Below, piece by piece: positions 51,350 through 60,491 of a DNA stretch of 64,000 nucleotides. Position 1 is the first letter of the stretch; each line of letters starts with the position of its first letter. Source of the stretch: Cytobacillus oceanisediminis (lineage in GTDB: Bacteria > Bacillota > Bacilli > Bacillales > Cytobacillaceae); NCBI RefSeq assembly GCF_007830235.1, contig NZ_VLKI01000001.1, positions 489,790 through 553,789 on the forward strand. The letters run 5' to 3'. Made by a program: the position numbers and the translations under genes. The notes under the pieces are model-generated. The model had not been told where the DNA came from, made no database searches, and was given only the letters and a program-made list of their open reading frames with translations.

Positions 51350-51432
51350 TAAATCAACTCTTTTCGCAACACAATAGGAAGATTATGTTAAAATTACTTA
51401 TATAGGCAAAACCAGCTAGTTAAGGAGGTTTC

Positions 51433-52035
51433 ATGTGTTTTAAACCTAATGAAAGATTCATTAGTATTGTCCTGAGTGTTCTTGGAATATCCTTTTTCCT
51501 TTGGGCGAGCGGTTTGTTTGGGATTTGGATGAATGGAATTAGTTATTTTTCTAAAAATGTGGATGCTTATTATAATAATGGCTCTCCAGTTGAAGGAAAG
51601 TATTCTGTAAGCATTGATTTAAGCGATTTGAAAAGCAACGAAGGAAAAGTAGTTTATGAGGATGGAAAGAATCAAATTTACGTGTCAAAAGTATTTAATA
51701 ATGATGAATCAGGTTATGAAGTAAGCTTTCGGTCAAGTGGAAATTATCATATGAATGGTGCAACGTTAGTCTCTGCCATTCAGCATGTGCCAACTGACAA
51801 TGATTTTACTGGTATACCGGAAGTGACTGCTGTAGGAGCCTATCGGGGTAAAACTTTTACATTATCGCCTTCTGGCACATCTGGTTTAAACTTCCGGGAT
51901 GGAGATGAATTTGGCTTTTACCTGTTTCCTACTGATAAGGACATAGAAGTTGATTTGGAAAAAGATGAGACTATTGAGATTATACTCTCAAACTTGTATT
52001 TAAACATATGGGTGGCTAAAAGATTATTCCAGTAG
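51433..52035 (+). CDS. Hypothetical membrane-anchored protein
   Basis: 200 residues with TTAAGGAGG upstream. One N-terminal membrane helix (FISIVLSVLGISFFLWASGL FGIW) followed by an extracellular beta-rich domain: VEGKYSVSIDLSDLKSNEGK, KNQIYVSKVFNNDESGYEVS, TAVGAYRGKTFTLSPSGTSG, DGDEFGFYLFPTDKDIEVDL. The last 40 residues suggest a jelly-roll or Ig-like sandwich. No family is recognised and no partner gene is adjacent. Confidence 0.65.
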   Translation: MCFKPNERFISIVLSVLGISFFLWASGLFGIWMNGISYFSKNVDAYYNNGSPVEGKYSVSIDLSDLKSNEGKVVYEDGKNQIYVSKVFNNDESGYEVSFRSSGNYHMNGATLVSAIQHVPTDNDFTGIPEVTAVGAYRGKTFTLSPSGTSGLNFRDGDEFGFYLFPTDKDIEVDLEKDETIEIILSNLYLNIWVAKRLFQ

Positions 52036-52184
52036 ACGGCAGGCATCTGTCGTTTTTTTAGTTATGAGATTAGCATATGAACATAATCATTTTAAATTGT
52101 AAAATAAGCCTCTTCAAACAATATAAAAGCAGAGCAATGAGAATTACTCTGCTAAATAGATGTAATTAAGGACTGCTTTTGTAT

Positions 52185-52307
52185 TTATCCATGTATTTCC
52201 TCAAAAGCCTGATAAAGATTGGCCTTTATTTTTATGCCATTAATCTTAATACCCAGGGTCACAATGGTTTGTGCCACTTCCGGACGGATTCCCGTTATAT
52301 AGGTTTT
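52185..52307 (-). pseudogene. C-terminal fragment of an RsbR-type STAS-domain protein
   Basis: 40 open codons: TYITGIRPEVAQTIVTLGIK, INGIKIKANLYQAFEEIHG, stop. This is the end of the STAS domain of RsbR-family stressosome proteins (ITGI.PE.AQT.V.LG). Everything upstream is replaced by the 52-bp tandem array, which begins exactly where the fragment ends. Confidence 0.8.
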
Positions 52308-52640
52308 CGTGGTCATGAATTATCTATGAAGACGTTTCTTTTACTGACCTTCGATTTTTGTCGTCATAACCCCTTTATGAAGACCTTTCTCCTTACCATC
52401 CTTCGATTTTGGTGGTCATGACAGCTCTATGAACACCTTTCTCCTTACCATCCTTCGGTTTTAGTCGTCATAACCGCTTTATGAAGACCTTTTTCCTTAC
52501 CATCCTTCGGTTTTCGTCATCATGACCGCTTTATGACAACATTCTCCTTACTAATCTCCAATTTTCGTCGTTATGACAGCTCTATGGAGACCATTCTTGT
52601 TCTTGTGTTCCTCTATTTTTGTCGCCATGACTGCCCCATG
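52308..52640. repeat. Tandem array A, 52-bp period
   Basis: About six and a half units. Alignment points near 52312, 52363, 52415, 52467, 52519, 52570 and 52624 give steps of 51, 52, 52, 52, 51 and 54. Core: GTCATGACNGCTCTATGAA, then ACCTTTCTCCTTACCATCC, TTCGGTTTT. Units are 75-90 percent alike by eye. No coding frame is maintained. Confidence 0.88.
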
Positions 52641-52737
52641 GCTTCTACCTTCTGCCCTGCCCATTTTACCCATGGACACTCACCTGCCTTATCCCATTTA
52701 GAATATACTGTAGGAGTTATTGGGGGGTGAAGATGTC

Positions 52738-53484
52738 ATGATTTTATATACAGATAATTCCACCGACCGGTATCAGCTAAAAGAATGGGAACGAAACGCT
52801 CTGGAAAAGTTCGAAGTGAAGTTGACGGATAAAGCTAAACCATTCCCTTGCATCCCGGCAACCATCGGATTTTCCAAAAAACAGCTTCGTTATGGGTTTG
52901 CGGATGACCCAAGGGAACCGGCCTCCATCGAACAAGTGGCTAAGATGCTGAAGGAATTCACCCATCATTCAAGAACATTCGGAAACTACACTTCTCTCAT
53001 TGTCTTCTACAAGACTCCGAAGGATTTGAGAGATTCCTATAAAGTGGAACAATTTGAGCAGCTATTTTGGCAGCAGCTAGCCAGATTAAGTGAGATAGAT
53101 GAAGTTAAGTGGCCTGAAGATATACCTAAAGACCCATATAATCCAATTTGGGAGTTTTGCTTTCATGGAGAGCAGTATTTTATGTATTGTGCCACTCCTG
53201 CACACGAGAATCGGCAGAGCCGGCATTTTGATTGCATGTTGCTTGCCATCACCCCGAGATGGGTGCTGCAAGAGTTTTCTAAAAAAGAATCTTATGCCCG
53301 CAGGATTAAATCCCAGGTGCGAAAAAGGCTGGGAAAATATGATAGCAGCCCGATCCATCCAGACCTAAACAGATATGGAGCAGAAGATAACTTTGAATGG
53401 AAGCAATATTTTCTGAGGGACGATGACACCACTATATCGAAGTGTCCCTTTCACAGGTTTTTGGGAATTGCCAAGAAGACCTGA
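52738..53484 (+). CDS. YqcI/YcgG-family (GntA-like) heme-type N-hydroxylase homolog
   Basis: 248 residues from ATG 52738 with GGGGGTGA upstream. Family blocks: FPCIPATIGFSKKQLRYGFA, FWQQLARLSEIDEVKWPEDI, FCFHGEQYFMYCATPAHENR QSR, KCPFHRFLG near the C-terminus (Cys-Pro-F). YqcI/YcgG proteins include GntA, a heme-dependent N-hydroxylase of guanitoxin synthesis; most Bacillus members have no assigned substrate. Soluble and stand-alone here, directly after tandem array A. Confidence 0.82.
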   Translation: MILYTDNSTDRYQLKEWERNALEKFEVKLTDKAKPFPCIPATIGFSKKQLRYGFADDPREPASIEQVAKMLKEFTHHSRTFGNYTSLIVFYKTPKDLRDSYKVEQFEQLFWQQLARLSEIDEVKWPEDIPKDPYNPIWEFCFHGEQYFMYCATPAHENRQSRHFDCMLLAITPRWVLQEFSKKESYARRIKSQVRKRLGKYDSSPIHPDLNRYGAEDNFEWKQYFLRDDDTTISKCPFHRFLGIAKKT

Positions 53485-53546
53485 ACATCCCCAAAATAAG
53501 TGAATAAATAAAAGGAGAACAGAACTCAATTCTGTTCTCCTGCAGC

Positions 53547-53801
53547 TTAAGTAAACAACTGCTCATAAACTTGATTCAACTGACGCGCTCTTTCTTCATC
53601 CTGCTCCTGTTTGGAATATTCGATTGCTTCCTCAAGAACCTTATTAAGATAATTGCTTTCTTCCTGAGTTAGCTGCCAGGCAAATATCTGGTCGGATTTA
53701 AAATCATGGGTAGATAGACTTTTATAAAGCCTTCTGCCTACAGCGTCGTTTTCAGTATGGGCAGATAAAATCTCCCGTAAATAACTCAAAGATTGTTCCA
53801 T
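53547..53801 (-). CDS. csgA: Sigma-G-type sporulation protein CsgA
   Basis: 84 residues, acidic and helical: MEQSLSYLREILSAHTENDA, QLTQEESNYLNKVLEEAIEY, SKQEQDEERARQLNQVYEQL. The L-N-x-V-L-E-x-x-I-x-Y-x-x-x-E-Q-D pattern and terminal LN.VYE.L match B. subtilis CsgA, a forespore-expressed acid-soluble protein. Followed by CTGCAGGAGAACAGAA hairpin sequence toward YqcI. Forespore (sigma-G) expression is inferred from the homolog. Confidence 0.75.
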   Translation of the reverse strand: MEQSLSYLREILSAHTENDAVGRRLYKSLSTHDFKSDQIFAWQLTQEESNYLNKVLEEAIEYSKQEQDEERARQLNQVYEQLFT

Positions 53802-53856
53802 CTGCGTCCTCTCCTTCGGTTACTAAAACAGCTATTGGCATGTTTTTTGAGAAAAA

Positions 53857-54615
53857 TTACTTGTCATCATCAACATATGCATCATGTTCAAAAGCCGGCA
53901 AGTCCCCAAATGAAGTCATGATTCCTTCTTCATCAAGGCTTTCTTCATATTTATCATGCTGGTCATTCGGGTAAACCGTAATATTCTTTCCATACATATC
54001 ATTGCCAACAAAGTTTTCATAATCTTCTACATAACCCACATTTTCATCATACTCAATATAGGTGTCATTATAGTGCTCGGGAGGAATGGCTAAATCGGAT
54101 GGCGTTTCCGATGTCCCCCATTTAGCAACCTCCTGCCAGGAATCTTCGGCATCATAAGCAACATTTTCATCCTGCTCATCCATATCGAATTTGCCAAATG
54201 GAGGCATTAATACACCTTCCTCAATAGGACGGTTTGTTGAAACTGTCTGGTCAGGAGAATGCTCCTTGCAATATAGGGTCTCCGGGACTGCTTCAAGTCT
54301 CTCCAGAGGAATTTCCTTATTACAGGCAATGCATTTGCCATAGGTCCCTTTTTCAATGGAAGCGAGTGCTGCTTCAATCTTTTCAAGTTCGTAATCTAAA
54401 TGCTGATGCAAGGCAATGTCCTTTTCGCGCTCAAACAATTCAGTGCCCTCATCAGCGGGATGGTTATCATAACTTGATAACTCCCCCATTGACTCATGAA
54501 AAAAGTCTGATTTTAAATCAAAATTGTCATTAGCACCCTGTCTTTTATTTATGTCTTCTTTCATCTTTATTAAGGCTGCACGGAAGTCAGCAATTTGATT
54601 TTGATTTAACGGCAT
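53857..54615 (-). CDS. yteA: YteA-type TraR/DksA zinc-finger sporulation protein
   Basis: 252 residues from ATG 54615 (AAGGAATG upstream). An N-terminal coiled coil (ADFRAALIKMKEDINKRQ) and GELSSYDNHPADEGTELFER are followed by the DksA-like finger KGTYGKCIACNKEIPLERLE and LYCKEHS: C-x2-C then C-x2-H in place of the fourth Cys. The acidic C-terminal third is the YteA signature (yteA-family sporulation protein). General role unknown; sporulation-linked by family. Confidence 0.85.
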   Translation of the reverse strand: MPLNQNQIADFRAALIKMKEDINKRQGANDNFDLKSDFFHESMGELSSYDNHPADEGTELFEREKDIALHQHLDYELEKIEAALASIEKGTYGKCIACNKEIPLERLEAVPETLYCKEHSPDQTVSTNRPIEEGVLMPPFGKFDMDEQDENVAYDAEDSWQEVAKWGTSETPSDLAIPPEHYNDTYIEYDENVGYVEDYENFVGNDMYGKNITVYPNDQHDKYEESLDEEGIMTSFGDLPAFEHDAYVDDDK

Positions 54616-54842
54616 TTTATCATTCCTTCTTAAGTGACATTTTCTTACCTTAGTATTTAGCATTTAATGAAAAGAAATGAGGGAGTTTTTGTACCGGTTA
54701 AACCATTTTTTGGACTGTAGAAATGTATTGAGAAATTAGGGTTTCTAGTGATTAACGACCGGCTTTGTGGGAACCTTAAGAAATTATCTAGCTAATTTAC
54801 GATGAAAAAATTTGAACCTAAGTAATCTGGGAGTACTATTAC

Positions 54843-55216
54843 TTATTAGGACGAAAATGCATGCAGATCTGGAGATTTGGTAGTTAATTACGCTGATTAA
54901 CGACGATAAGTCATGTATCCTTCGAGGTTTGGTTGCTATTCACACTGATTAACGACGATAAGTCATGTATCCTTCGAGGTTTCGTAGCTATTCACGCTGA
55001 TTAACGACGATAATGCATGCATCCTTCGAGGTTTCGTAGCTATTCACGCTGATTAACGACGATAATGCATGTATCCTTCGAGGTTTGGTAGCTATTCACA
55101 CTGATTAACAACGATAAGTCATGTATCCTTCGAGGTTTCGTAGCTATTCACGCTGATTAACGACGATAATGCATGCATCCTTCGAGGTTTCGTAGCTATT
55201 CAACCGATTAACGACC
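54843..55216. repeat. Tandem array B, 52-bp period
   Basis: GATTAACGACGATAA recurs at 54895, 54947, 54999, 55051, 55103, 55155 and (shortened) 55206: five steps of exactly 52 bp and one of 51. Each unit continues with TCATGTATCCTTCGAGGTTT and CGTAGCTATTCACGCT; GTCATGTATCC and TGCATGCATCC are two alternating variants. A decayed unit precedes from about 54843. The array ends at the 3' end of the 55216 gene. Confidence 0.93.
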
Positions 55217-55416
55217 TAAAGGGGTGCAGTCCTTAAAATAAACAAAACAGGAAGAAACAATGGAACCTTCCTTCGCTTCTTCTTGATAAAATTTATATCA
55301 TTATTTACCTTTGTTTGTCTTCCTTTTTTAGGGTTATCTACCTGAAAGGCAGATTCGGTTTCATGATCTATCTGAACTTGCTCGATACTTGAGTTTTGTA
55401 TTCCTTTCTTCGCCAT
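55216..55416 (-). CDS. Small basic hypothetical protein
   Basis: 66 residues with AAGGTGGTGAAATAA before the ATG, a convincing site. MAKKGIQNSSIEQVQIDHET, ESAFQVDNPKKGRQTKVNND, then a basic stretch IKKKRRKV and a hydrophobic end PLFLPVLFILRTAPL. The last residues are encoded at the edge of tandem array B, so the natural C-terminus may be lost. No family recognised. Confidence 0.55.
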   Translation of the reverse strand: MAKKGIQNSSIEQVQIDHETESAFQVDNPKKGRQTKVNNDINFIKKKRRKVPLFLPVLFILRTAPL

Positions 55417-55611
55417 TTATTTCACCACCTTGAAAAGATTAATTTTACCCGCCGCAAGAAAAATCTTAACTTGATCAGAAGCTGAAAAAAGCAAATATCC
55501 AATAGTCAGTGATGTGTTTTATGCAGAAGTCTAGGAATTTGGATATCATAGGTATCATTATTGTTCGATTGAATTTCTTTTTTATTCCTTAATCAAATGC
55601 GAAATAATTTT

Positions 55612-55640
55612 AAAAACTCCCCTTGATAGAAAGGGGATTT
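55612..55640 (-). terminator. Terminator of the P450 gene
   Basis: TCCCCTT/AAGGGGA hairpin followed by GTTTTTAAAATT on the minus strand. Confidence 0.8.
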
Positions 55641-55662
55641 TAGTTTTACAAGCAGCTTTCAA

Positions 55663-56919
55663 TCATTTTAAAAGAAGCGGGATTTCCTTTACTCCTCTGA
55701 CAATCATACCCGGTCTCCATTCGAGCTGGTCTTTGCTAATATTGAGTTTCATATCCGGGAATCTTTGGATTAGGCTTTTGATAGCGATTTCTCCCTCAAG
55801 CCTTGCAAGCGGAGCCCCCAGACAGAGGTGTATTCCTTTCCCAAAAGCAAGGTGCGGGCTTTTCTCTCTTGTAATATCAAAGATTTCAGGGTCCTTAAAT
55901 TGGAGTGGATCATGATTGGCTGAATTTAAAGCAACGATGACTAAATCCCCTCTGCGAATAGCTGCACCTTTGAAATCCAGATCCTCACTCGCCCAGCGGG
56001 ATGTGCTGAATTCAACCGGGCCATTAAAGCGGAGGGTTTCCTCTATGGCATTATGTATAATTTCAGGCTGATTTTGAAGCAAGCCAAGCTGTTCTGGATG
56101 TTCGATTAGAGCGAGAATGCTGTTGCCAATCAGATTCACAGTCGTTTCATGGCCTGCGATGATTAATAGGGTAACCACTCCAAACAGCTCGCGCTCAGTG
56201 AGATGATCGCTTTCATTCTCAGCCATCATTAACTGGCTTATAAGGTCCTTGCCTTGATTTTTCCGTATTTTTTCAAACCACTCGCTTAAATATAGAATAA
56301 ATTCATTCATATGCTGAAACATCTCTGCTGCATGCTCGCCATTCGAACCTTCAATTAGCGAATTTGACCAAATTCGAAATTTATTACGGTCTTCAGCTGG
56401 CACACCGAGAATCTCGCAAATGACAATAATGGGCAATGGAAAAGCAAAATCGTCAATCAAATTTATCGTTTCCTTACCTGCCGCTTTCTCCAGAAGATCA
56501 TTCGTTATCTCCTGAATCCTCCCGCGCATTCCAGAAATCATTTGAGGTGTGAAAGCTTTTTGAACAAGCCCTCGCAGTCTCTTATGATCTGGCGGGTCCG
56601 AAAAAAGCATATTATGCATGAAAATACTCTGGTGCTCCATGCTGCCTCCAAAAAGCTTGGACACATTCTTAATAAACCGGTGATCCTTCAACACCTCAAC
56701 AGCATCATCATACCTTGTAATGATCCAGCCTTCCTGTCCATCAGGAAACCTCATTTTAAGGACCGGCTCCGTCTCCCGAAGATTCTTATAGGCCGGATAA
56801 GGATTTTTGGTGAATTCATCAGAAAATACTTTAAATTTGGGATTCAACTTCATTCTCCTCTCATTTCCATATTGCTTAAATAAATCAAAGTTTAAAGGAT
56901 CACTATAAGGCGATGGCAT
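55663..56919 (-). CDS. Cytochrome P450, soluble bacterial type
   Basis: 418 residues at most; relatives begin near MKLNPKFKVFSDEF (ATG 56853, where AGGAG is very close), so the true start may be there. P450 motifs in order: I-helix LLIIAGHETTVNLIGN, K-helix EETLRF (E-x-x-R), and heme loop FGKGIHLCLGAPLARLEG with the thiolate Cys. Similar to Bacillus CYP107/109-type monooxygenases that hydroxylate fatty acids, steroids or drugs. No ferredoxin or biosynthetic genes adjacent. Confidence 0.92.
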   Translation of the reverse strand: MPSPYSDPLNFDLFKQYGNERRMKLNPKFKVFSDEFTKNPYPAYKNLRETEPVLKMRFPDGQEGWIITRYDDAVEVLKDHRFIKNVSKLFGGSMEHQSIFMHNMLFSDPPDHKRLRGLVQKAFTPQMISGMRGRIQEITNDLLEKAAGKETINLIDDFAFPLPIIVICEILGVPAEDRNKFRIWSNSLIEGSNGEHAAEMFQHMNEFILYLSEWFEKIRKNQGKDLISQLMMAENESDHLTERELFGVVTLLIIAGHETTVNLIGNSILALIEHPEQLGLLQNQPEIIHNAIEETLRFNGPVEFSTSRWASEDLDFKGAAIRRGDLVIVALNSANHDPLQFKDPEIFDITREKSPHLAFGKGIHLCLGAPLARLEGEIAIKSLIQRFPDMKLNISKDQLEWRPGMIVRGVKEIPLLLK

Positions 56920-57316
56920 CTTATTTTATTGCAACACCATTTACTTTTTTAGCCATTTTTAATTGTCTCCAGAAGGATTTATCATAAACCGCTCTTTCTA
57001 CAGATCTTACCCAATTCAGCAGATGGTGTAAGCATTTAAATAAGCCCCCAGTCTCCTGGGAGCTTTTAATCGTTTATTTTTTACAATTTCATCCGTGATC
57101 ATAATGGTTTAAAAATACCTTGTCGATGATAAGAAAACAAATCTTATTTTACCTTCGCAACCCAATCGACAGATGATCCCCCAAAATGGATTTCAACCGA
57201 TCTTTAAGTATACGTAAGCTGGAGTCTTTCTTTTATGTATATGTAAGCCCTGATTGCAAAAAATAAAGACCGTATATCTGGCAGACACCTATTAACTTAA
57301 TAAAAGGAGAATGAAC
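56920..57316. other. Spacer between the P450 and DUF421 genes
   Basis: No gene found. It contains a G+C-rich hairpin (GCCCCCAG/CTGGGAGC, 57048-57065, followed by TTTT) and a 12-base direct repeat (GTATACGTAAGC and GTATATGTAAGC) about 30 bases apart near 57208-57250, possibly part of the promoter of the downstream gene. Confidence 0.5.
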
Positions 57317-57913
57317 ATGGATTTAAATTTAATTTGGCAAACTCTGTTGATTTTTGTAATAGGAAACATACTGCTAAGAATTAGTGGAAGAAGATCGATA
57401 TCACAAATGACGATTCCGCAAACCGTCATCATGATCGGAATTGGGACACTGCTCATTCAGCCTGTAACCGGCCAAGGACTTTGGGCGACCTTTGGTGTCG
57501 CATTAATTTTGGTCCTATGCCTGATCATTACTGAATTCATTCAGGTTAAATTTGACAGCTCTGAGACTGCCATTTCAGGTAAAGCTGTCCCAGTTATTGA
57601 AAATGGAACCTTAAATGAAAATAACTTAAGAAAACTGCGGCTGCCTGTGGATAAATTAGAAGCCCGGCTGCGCCAATCAGGAATTTCAGCTATTAATGAT
57701 GTAGAATTTGCTACTCTTGAATCCAGCGGACAATTAGGATACACATTAAAAAACCAAAAACAGCCGGCAACAAAGGAAGATATCCATAAACTAATCCAGC
57801 TGATCCAAACTGGCCAATTGATGAACCAAAACGCTCAAACACAGACTCAAAATAGCCTATTTACCGAAACCATTACTAAGGACTCGTCTAATGTGCCCAA
57901 ACATTTACAATAG
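57317..57913 (+). CDS. DUF421-domain membrane protein (YetF/YrbG type)
   Basis: 198 residues from ATG 57317, six bases after AAAGGAG (another ATG at 57311 overlaps the spacing). Three N-terminal helices (LIWQTLLIFVIGNILLRISG, VIMIGIGTLLIQPV, WATFGVALILVLCLIITEFI) and a cytoplasmic DUF421 domain: GKAVPVIENGTLNENNLRKL, LEARLRQSGISAINDVEFAT LESSGQLGY. Related B. subtilis proteins are sporulation- or germination-associated membrane proteins. Gln/Asn-rich C-terminus. Confidence 0.88.
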   Translation: MDLNLIWQTLLIFVIGNILLRISGRRSISQMTIPQTVIMIGIGTLLIQPVTGQGLWATFGVALILVLCLIITEFIQVKFDSSETAISGKAVPVIENGTLNENNLRKLRLPVDKLEARLRQSGISAINDVEFATLESSGQLGYTLKNQKQPATKEDIHKLIQLIQTGQLMNQNAQTQTQNSLFTETITKDSSNVPKHLQ

Positions 57914-57918
57914 AAGCT

Positions 57919-57953
57919 AAAAAGGGTATGAATCTCACGATCATAACCTTTTT
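57919..57953 (+). terminator. Terminator of the DUF421 gene
   Basis: AAAAAGGGTATGA/TCATAACCTTTTT stem six bases after the stop codon. Confidence 0.85.
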
Positions 57954-58099
57954 GCAATGCTTCTATTGAAAAGCTACTCGTTCAGCTCTCCAAACTAATT
58001 TATAGAAATTAAAAAACAAATATAGGAATTATAAAAACTTCACCTAGATGAAAAAGCTGCCAAATGAGCAGCAGATTGTTATTCATACTCCTCATCGAG

Positions 58100-58660
58100 C
58101 TACTCATTCCTTCTTATTTTTTTCACGAATTTGGTTAAGAAGTAAGCGGCATAGGCTATCCCTACATCGATAAGAAACAAGTAAAATTGATTCATCCCTT
58201 TATTAAATTCAAGCATCCCTATTAGTGCTTCGATGGTTGCAAACCCAAAGGCAAACACTGCGCTTAAAAATAAAGTATAAACGAGGAAGTTTTTCTTATG
58301 ATTTAAACAGTATTGATAGAGAAGCAAGAACCCAACGGGAAGTGCGGATGCCGTCATATTGAGGGCATGGGGAAAAATTGGTGTAAAAAAGTATGTGTGA
58401 ACGAAAAAACTATACCTTTGTAAAAAAATGTCTAGGTAGGCCCACAGTATATGAACGGTATATCCAAAGAAAAACACCTCAAAAATTCTTCTGCGGTCTA
58501 CTGTAAAATAAAGCAGAATGAGTGGGAGAACCAGCAGGGATATCACTAACCAGAACTGCCACGTTCCCATATTGGAATAATCATGCCAGTAGGAAGTGAT
58601 TAATGAATTCATATCCTTATTCTGTTTAAAGATCTGATCCCAGTACTCCTTGTAACTCAT
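58100..58660 (-). CDS. Integral membrane protein of unknown function
   Basis: 186 residues, about five helices: WQFWLVISLLVLPLILLYFT, FEVFFFGYTVHILWAYLDIF, MTASALPVGFLLLYQYCLNH, VYTLFLSAVFAFGFATIEAL, YLFLIDVGIAYAAYFLTKFV. The arrangement (LY.T.DRRR after helix 1, HILW.Y.D, FP.....M..P..F.L.YQY) resembles larger members of the CBO0543-like group. Neighbour of a MarR-family gene in the same direction, 90 bases apart. Role unknown. Confidence 0.65.
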   Translation of the reverse strand: MSYKEYWDQIFKQNKDMNSLITSYWHDYSNMGTWQFWLVISLLVLPLILLYFTVDRRRIFEVFFFGYTVHILWAYLDIFLQRYSFFVHTYFFTPIFPHALNMTASALPVGFLLLYQYCLNHKKNFLVYTLFLSAVFAFGFATIEALIGMLEFNKGMNQFYLFLIDVGIAYAAYFLTKFVKKIRRNE

Positions 58661-58749
58661 ATAATGACCTCCATAAATGCTTATTCTTAAGAAAATTACC
58701 CAGGAACAATGGCAACTAACAGCTTAAATAGAAATGAATCATTCCGTTA

Positions 58750-59244
58750 TTATGCATAATCGTAGTTCTCTACTCTCGCCTCTTGCAGCATTTTCATAAA
58801 TTGATCCCCTTTTTGAACGCCTAAGATCCTCTGTCCATAATCAAGAAAAGCTTTCAGCTCTCCCTCTGATAAATAGGTTAAATTAAAGGGAAATTGCTCC
58901 ATATCCCGTACAGCATCCATAATTTGATTGAGTGTTTGTTTTCCATTTACAGTAATGGTAACTTGCTTATATCTGGGCTTATCTTTATTAACGGTTAATT
59001 GGATAAAGCCCTTTTCCTGAAGTGGCTTTAATAATCGCGTAACTGTTGAGATATGCCAGCAGCCTAGTTCACTTAACTGTGTTGGACTAAGCACACTTTC
59101 ATTCGTTGCGAGCAAAAATAAAATATGCTGCTGAGCGGTAGAAAGATTGAACCTCTTCTCCAGCTCCGACCACCTCTTTTCCATGCAAAAATACAGGGCC
59201 CTAATGACAAGAACAGTCTGTTGCTTCAGCAAAATATCCACCAT
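58750..59244 (-). CDS. MarR-family transcriptional regulator
   Basis: 164 residues. Winged helix: RFNLSTAQQHILFLLATNES, LSPTQLSELGCWHISTVTRL (recognition helix), LKPLQEKGFIQLTVNKDKPR YKQVTIT (wing), flanked by dimerisation helices. Subgroup resembles the Bacillus ScoC/Hpr-like branch in having WHISTVTR, but is shorter than Hpr (203). Targets unknown; the membrane-protein gene downstream may be co-transcribed. Confidence 0.85.
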   Translation of the reverse strand: MVDILLKQQTVLVIRALYFCMEKRWSELEKRFNLSTAQQHILFLLATNESVLSPTQLSELGCWHISTVTRLLKPLQEKGFIQLTVNKDKPRYKQVTITVNGKQTLNQIMDAVRDMEQFPFNLTYLSEGELKAFLDYGQRILGVQKGDQFMKMLQEARVENYDYA

Positions 59245-59311
59245 TCACCATCCTCACTTACTAATACAATTGTAGTTACAAATATTTTTTGATTATCGAA
59301 ATAAAATATGC

Positions 59312-59343
59312 ATAAAAAATAGAGGCGGCAATTATCCACCTCT
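59312..59343 (-). terminator. Hairpin between the MarR and carbonic anhydrase genes
   Basis: AGAGG/CCTCT arms; on the minus strand followed by ATTTTTTATG. It lies 3' of the carbonic anhydrase gene. Confidence 0.65.
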
Positions 59344-59423
59344 TGAATTCTTAATTAGCTCAGAATTTTATTTTTATTACACGAAAGACTCGCCCGTCCA
59401 TCCTTTAGTTTACCTAGTTCATT

Positions 59424-60257
59424 CTAGTTACTTAATATCTCTCTATCATTGGTTGGCTGAACAGGGCGATGATTATCTTGGAAAATATTACGAAAAGTTT
59501 CTATCTGTTGATTAGACATTTGAATTGGTTCTTGCAATACAATCCAAGTAACCCCTTCAGAACATGGAGGAGTTGTCAGGGACCCTTTATAGCGAAATAA
59601 CTGTTTATCTTTTGGGAGAACTTTCATTAAATTAATTGTCTCTTCAAGAGTAACCTCTCCGGAATTGTTTTTTGGTGCATTTTCCCATATAGTTTCCAAT
59701 TCGTTATTAATATCACCTGCCTTTATCATTACCCCAAGAACTGCTAGCTGATCATTTTTGTTTTTATGTACTAAATGTAATTCCATATCAAAATTTTCCC
59801 CATTAAATTGATGTTCGCTTGGTGTATGGAAGTGTAACTGTTCTAACTTATACTCTATTTTATCTAAAATGATCGAGTTCTGGCCTCTAATTGAATTTGC
59901 CTGAATGGTATGACCGTTATTCACGAGTGTAAACATAGCAGGAGAATACTTAATTTCTAATAATGTTTCGCCATTATTTTTTGATAATTCTTCATTCTTA
60001 ACGTTTATTGGAGATTGTTCTTTGCCTTTTTTACAAGCTAAGTTTGCAGTATCTAATTCTCCCCAGTGTTTAGGTCCTGTCTCTCCTTCGTAAGACCAAT
60101 CATTTGTCTGTGTTTCAACAGATATATGGTCTCTTTCATTCTCTGTTTCAATCTGCTGTTCAGTTATAGATGTTTTTTGTTCACTTTCTGAACAGCCAAT
60201 TAAAAAAATTAGCAGCGAAAAAAATAAAAAAGAAAAGAAAAGATTGTTCTTTACCAT
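59424..60257 (-). CDS. Alpha-class carbonic anhydrase lipoprotein
   Basis: 277 residues. Lipoprotein signal ending LIGC (Cys22), a Glu/Thr-rich linker, then an alpha-carbonic anhydrase domain: GPKHWGELDTANLACKKGKE QSPIN, zinc ligands in LEQLHFHTPSEH and MELHLVHKN (H-x-H and H), and YKGSLTTPPCSEGVTWIVL with the substrate-pocket Thr. Two Cys (NLACKKG, PPCSEG) can form the conserved disulfide. Interconverts CO2 and bicarbonate outside the membrane. Monocistronic. Confidence 0.93.
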   Translation of the reverse strand: MVKNNLFFSFLFFSLLIFLIGCSESEQKTSITEQQIETENERDHISVETQTNDWSYEGETGPKHWGELDTANLACKKGKEQSPINVKNEELSKNNGETLLEIKYSPAMFTLVNNGHTIQANSIRGQNSIILDKIEYKLEQLHFHTPSEHQFNGENFDMELHLVHKNKNDQLAVLGVMIKAGDINNELETIWENAPKNNSGEVTLEETINLMKVLPKDKQLFRYKGSLTTPPCSEGVTWIVLQEPIQMSNQQIETFRNIFQDNHRPVQPTNDREILSN

Positions 60258-60491
60258 TTTAACCTCCTAAATTTTAGTATTTCCCTTAGGTTTATACCCA
60301 TCCTATTAACATTTATTCCTATTAATGTAAACCGACACAAAATAGACAAATTTAAATATATTCCTAAATGAGAGTAAAGGAGCTCAAGAAAACCACAGGA
60401 TGTAATTTACCTCTATAATTACGCAAACAGTTTAGGAATAGATTATTCAGGAAGAATGTTATAATTATGAGAGCTTATTTTTAAAAAAAGG

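Noticed and set aside
52308..55216. CRISPR arrays at the two 52-bp-period repeats
   Set aside because: The whole 52-bp unit repeats; there are no unique spacers between conserved repeats, and no cas genes.
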